From assembly GCA_026421105.1 (NCBI GenBank), contig JAPKDI010000026.1, forward strand, positions 1 to 10,498: 10,498 nucleotides of DNA, given 5' to 3'. This document shows positions 8,448-10,498 of this stretch, one piece after another. Position 1 is the stretch's first letter. Each line of letters starts with the position of its first letter. The DNA is from Alphaproteobacteria bacterium (GTDB taxonomy: Bacteria; Pseudomonadota; Alphaproteobacteria; SHVP01). Position numbers and translations under genes: made by a program. Below the pieces are notes generated by a model, which was not told the DNA's origin, made no database searches, and saw only the letters and a list, made by a program, of their open reading frames with translations.

Positions 8448-8487
8448 GTGGGAACCGATCCGCCCGATATGGCGGGCTGGGAACGTC
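8445..8487. repeat. Composite inverted repeat upstream of hyuA
   Basis: Outer arms GACGT (8445-8449) and ACGTC (8483-8487) enclose inner arms CCGCC (8460-8464) and GGCGG (8471-8475) around CGATAT, nearly co-centred near 8466-8468. TGGGAAC also occurs twice as a direct repeat (8449-8455, 8478-8484). It could be an operator for the divergent hyuA/plus-strand pair or simply part of the damaged coding sequence that it overlaps. No T-run follows, so it is not an intrinsic terminator. Confidence 0.3.
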
Positions 8488-9085
8488 ATATCGACTCACA
8501 CAACCGGAGCGTCATGCGCTCGCTCGGTGCTGAGGGGCTTGGTTTTCGGCGCTGGTCCGAGATATCGTCCCCGAACAGGTGCGTTCTTGGTTAAATGATC
8601 GACATCATCGGTGAATCGATTGGGCCATACTCGATTTGTTGGGCGGGTGCACCGCGACGCCGCCCGGCGCCCGCCGAATCTGTCACGAGACCGAGCGCTT
8701 CAACGCGGATTGGATGCTTGAGTTCATCGACCTCAACGGAATCGCGGTACATCAAGCCGGCGATAACTGGGATCGCGTAATTGACCCAGCCGTCAGCCTC
8801 GGCGCTGGCCGGCCCGCCGTTTGTCGACAGCATCAGGCGGTTGACGTAGGCCTCACCGCCGCGCTGGGTATCGTTGCCGGAAATCACCGCCATCCCTGCA
8901 CCCAAACCGGTACCTCCTTCAGATAGACCCATGCCGTCGCCAAGTTGGGCGAAGGCGGACTGCGTGATGTTGACTAAGCGTTATTGTATTACACTGGTAT
9001 TCCATTTGCAGGCGTGCCGGCATTCGGCCTGGCCACGTTTTCAACCTTTTACATCGCATACGCGGTGTTGGTCGGCATCGCCTAG
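8448..9085 (+). pseudogene. Small membrane-protein gene broken by a 390-bp insertion (and a probable frameshift)
   Basis: Left of the insertion, the frame starting at 8534 reads ...ALVRDIVPEQVRSWL up to base 8592. Right of it, the frame continuing from 8983 reads LYYTGIPFAGVPAFGLATF and then STFYIAYAVLVGIA before TAG at 9083-9085. Joining base 8592 directly to 8983 keeps the same frame and gives TGG-TTA-TTG-TAT-TAC across the join, so the two parts look like one gene whose C-terminus is a hydrophobic membrane segment. With the insertion present, the left frame hits TGA at 8612. Further upstream, a different frame (from GTG 8448) reads GWERHIDSHNRSVMRSLGAE and could be the N-terminal part, separated by a frameshift near 8535; this link is weaker. 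I do not recognise the family. The gene ended 47 bp before the monooxygenase ATG and may have been co-transcribed with it. Confidence 0.6.
8593..8982 (-). repeat. 390-bp exact copy of an internal hyuB fragment (inserted copy)
   Basis: This is identical to 4735-5124 over all 390 bases. On the minus strand it keeps the hyuB frame, but a TAA sits immediately at each junction (8983-8981 upstream, 8593-8591 downstream). Only a 113-residue open frame from an internal ATG at 8932 remains, without promoter or ribosome binding site support, so it is very unlikely to be functional. GTT occurs both just before the insert (8590-8592) and at its end (8980-8982); since GTT is also present in the hyuB source (5122-5124), this may be microhomology and not a target-site duplication. 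No terminal inverted repeats and no transposase are present. Confidence 0.95.
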
Positions 9086-9122
9086 GCGCGACAAAATTCT
9101 GACCGACCCGACCATTCACATT

Positions 9123-9127
9123 AGGAG
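9123..9127 (+). promoter_or_regulatory. Shine-Dalgarno deciding the monooxygenase start
   Basis: AGGAG lies 5 nt before the ATG at 9133 and only 2 nt before an in-frame GTG at 9130. The spacing favours the ATG. Confidence 0.7.
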
Positions 9128-9132
9128 TTGTG

Positions 9133-10290
9133 ATGAACGAAACCAGCCCGATGATTATCGGCGCAGGGATGGGTGGGCTGGTCGCAGCCCTTGCTTTGCA
9201 GCGTGCGGGCGTGCCGGTTAGGGTCTTCGAGAAGGCCTCGACGCTGGGTGAGGTGGGTGCCGGGATATCTCTGCCTCCTAATGCCACCCGCGTCCTCATC
9301 GCGCTCGGCCTACGAGACGAGATGGAGAAGATCGTCAACAGTCCCGACGCCATGGGCCGCAAACATCACGAAACTGGCGAGATCATCGCGCTAGATGCCG
9401 CACCAGAATATGAAAGAAAATACGGCGCACCCTATTGGCAAATGCACCGCGCCGACCTGCACGACCTTTTGGTGCGCACCGTGCGCTATAACGATGCGGA
9501 CGCAATTGCACTGAGCCACGACTTCGTTTCATTCGTCGCTCACGATGAGGGCGTTGAAGCCCGCTTTGCGAATGGCGCCACCGCACGGGGAGCCGTTCTG
9601 GTTGGGTGCGACGGGCTCAAATCGGTACTCCGCGACTTGTTGTGGAACCCGGGCCAACCTCACTATCTGGGCTACGTCGCCTATCGTGGTCTAACCCCGA
9701 CAGCAAGTTTGCCTGCAGGCTTAATCACGCCGTCTGCTGCAAACGGGAACGGGCCAGGGGCACATTTCACGCGCTATTTGATCCGCAGCGGTGAGACCGT
9801 TAATTACGTCGGCTTTGCGCGGCGCGACGACTGGACCGATGACGACTGGTCGGTGCCTGCCACCGTCGACGAAGTACTAAAGAGTTTTGAGGGTTGGAAC
9901 GAAGAGGTGCAGCTCATCATTAAGCACACCAGCGCCGGACGCGTGCATAAGTGGGGCATGTTCGGACGCGGGCCGATACCGCAATGGTCGCAAGGTCGGG
10001 TGACGTTGCTGGGCGATGCGGCACACCCCATGCTGCCGTTCCTCGGCCAGGGTGTCTCGATGGCGATAGAAGACGGCATCTTGCTTGGCCGCGCCCTTGC
10101 CAAATTCGGTACTACCCCCGAGGCACTGGCGCGCTACGAAGCGGTGCGCCGACCGCGCGCCAACGAAATCGTCGAGCGTTCCAACGCGCGCGCCAACACT
10201 ATCTTCCGTCCCTCCGACGCCAAAGACACCATGAGCCGCGGCCTACCGCCGGATATTTTCAGCTACGACGCGGTGAACGCGCCGCTTTAG
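9133..10290 (+). CDS. FAD-dependent monooxygenase (salicylate hydroxylase-like, PHBH fold)
   Basis: A 385-residue single-component flavoprotein monooxygenase of the p-hydroxybenzoate hydroxylase/UbiH-like group, expected to use NAD(P)H and O2 to hydroxylate an aromatic or heteroaromatic ring in the cytosol. The FAD dinucleotide-binding motif GAGMGG is at residues 10-15 within a Rossmann strand-turn-helix, ending in the acidic VFEKA (31-35). The DG motif region is VGCDGLKSVLR at 157-167, and the GD motif GDAAHPMLPFLGQG is at 294-307. PPNATRVLIALGL (48-60) is typical of salicylate/3-hydroxybenzoate hydroxylase relatives. Length is normal (380-400). ATG 9133 is chosen from the AGGAG spacing. It is on the opposite strand to the hyuA operon and follows a disrupted membrane-protein gene. 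Its substrate is unknown, and a link with the HyuAB/amidase pathway is only suggested by proximity. Confidence 0.92.
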   Translation: MNETSPMIIGAGMGGLVAALALQRAGVPVRVFEKASTLGEVGAGISLPPNATRVLIALGLRDEMEKIVNSPDAMGRKHHETGEIIALDAAPEYERKYGAPYWQMHRADLHDLLVRTVRYNDADAIALSHDFVSFVAHDEGVEARFANGATARGAVLVGCDGLKSVLRDLLWNPGQPHYLGYVAYRGLTPTASLPAGLITPSAANGNGPGAHFTRYLIRSGETVNYVGFARRDDWTDDDWSVPATVDEVLKSFEGWNEEVQLIIKHTSAGRVHKWGMFGRGPIPQWSQGRVTLLGDAAHPMLPFLGQGVSMAIEDGILLGRALAKFGTTPEALARYEAVRRPRANEIVERSNARANTIFRPSDAKDTMSRGLPPDIFSYDAVNAPL

Positions 10291-10372
10291 GGCGAGAGCC
10301 GCCGGGATTGACAGCAAAGCTTCGTTTAACCCTCTCGGGCCATGCGCTAAGGGCCATGATCACGCGGCTTGA

Positions 10373-10498
10373 TTGCTTAGGCCTGTGCTAGAGGCACTGT
10401 GCAGTGTCGACTTATGTGACAGCGGTCACTGGAAGACCACCATTTCGTACCAGGGCATGGAAATGGAAGCTGCGATCGATGACAATGGTGTCAGAATA
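10373..10498 (+). other. Possible start of a further plus-strand gene, cut by the window edge
   Basis: One frame is open from 10373 (after TGA 10370-10372) to the end, about 42 codons. It includes HWKTTISYQGMEMEAAIDDN near the edge. Possible starts are TTG 10373, GTG 10385 and ATG 10457, none with a good ribosome binding site. Small inverted repeats CACTG-TG-CAGTG (around 10395-10406) and GTGAC-AGCG-GTCAC (around 10416-10429) lie in the same stretch. I do not recognise the product and the open frame may be chance. Confidence 0.25.

Noticed and set aside
8591..8932. A separate short HyuB-like gene of 113 codons
   Set aside because: It is only the coding content of the copied 390-bp fragment, lacks both ends of the protein and has stops at both junctions.
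4735..8982. Diversity-generating retroelement or retron as the source of the two 390-bp copies
   Set aside because: No reverse transcriptase or structured RNA is present, and the copies are identical with no adenine-directed changes.
8590..8982. Insertion sequence or MITE with target-site duplication
   Set aside because: The insert has no terminal inverted repeats, its full content is internal hyuB coding sequence, and the shared GTT is also present in the source copy.

Overview
The window is about 10.5 kb of GC-rich bacterial DNA. Dense overlapping genes, GTG/TTG alternative starts and the gene families present suggest a proteobacterium, most likely an alphaproteobacterium; this is inferred from style and family content, not from a marker gene. 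I see no rRNA, tRNA, CRISPR array, transposase, integrase or phage gene.

Left part (1-2737): a minus-strand VOC (glyoxalase/extradiol-dioxygenase fold) protein diverges from a plus-strand YgiQ-type radical SAM gene. Their shared intergenic region carries a perfect 16-bp palindrome and a second, imperfect copy of its core.

Centre (2783-8259): a minus-strand operon reads hyuA -> hyuB -> amidase -> remnant of a small antibiotic-biosynthesis-monooxygenase (ABM) type gene. Spacing is tight: 11 bp between hyuA and hyuB, a 4-bp GTGA overlap between hyuB and the amidase, and a Shine-Dalgarno for the last gene sitting just after the amidase stop. HyuA and HyuB are the two subunits of an ATP-dependent hydantoinase/oxoprolinase/carboxylase-type enzyme. 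With the amidase they suggest breakdown of a cyclic imide, lactam, hydantoin or ketone-like nitrogen compound; the substrate cannot be read from sequence. The terminal ABM-like gene is broken by an internal deletion and frameshifts.

Right part (8260-10498): a plus-strand FAD-dependent aromatic-ring-type monooxygenase (9133-10290) is preceded by a damaged region. That region holds the most notable feature of the window: a 390-bp exact copy (8593-8982) of an internal piece of hyuB (4735-5124), in the same orientation and 3,858 bp away. If the 390 bp are removed in silico, the flanks join in frame into an uninterrupted reading frame ending in a hydrophobic membrane segment. The copy therefore appears to have been inserted into, and to have broken, a small membrane-protein gene upstream of the monooxygenase. 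No mobile-element machinery accompanies it, so a templated (microhomology-mediated) insertion is the best explanation. An assembly artefact still has to be excluded.

I did not find a convincing new defence, mobile or RNA-based system.
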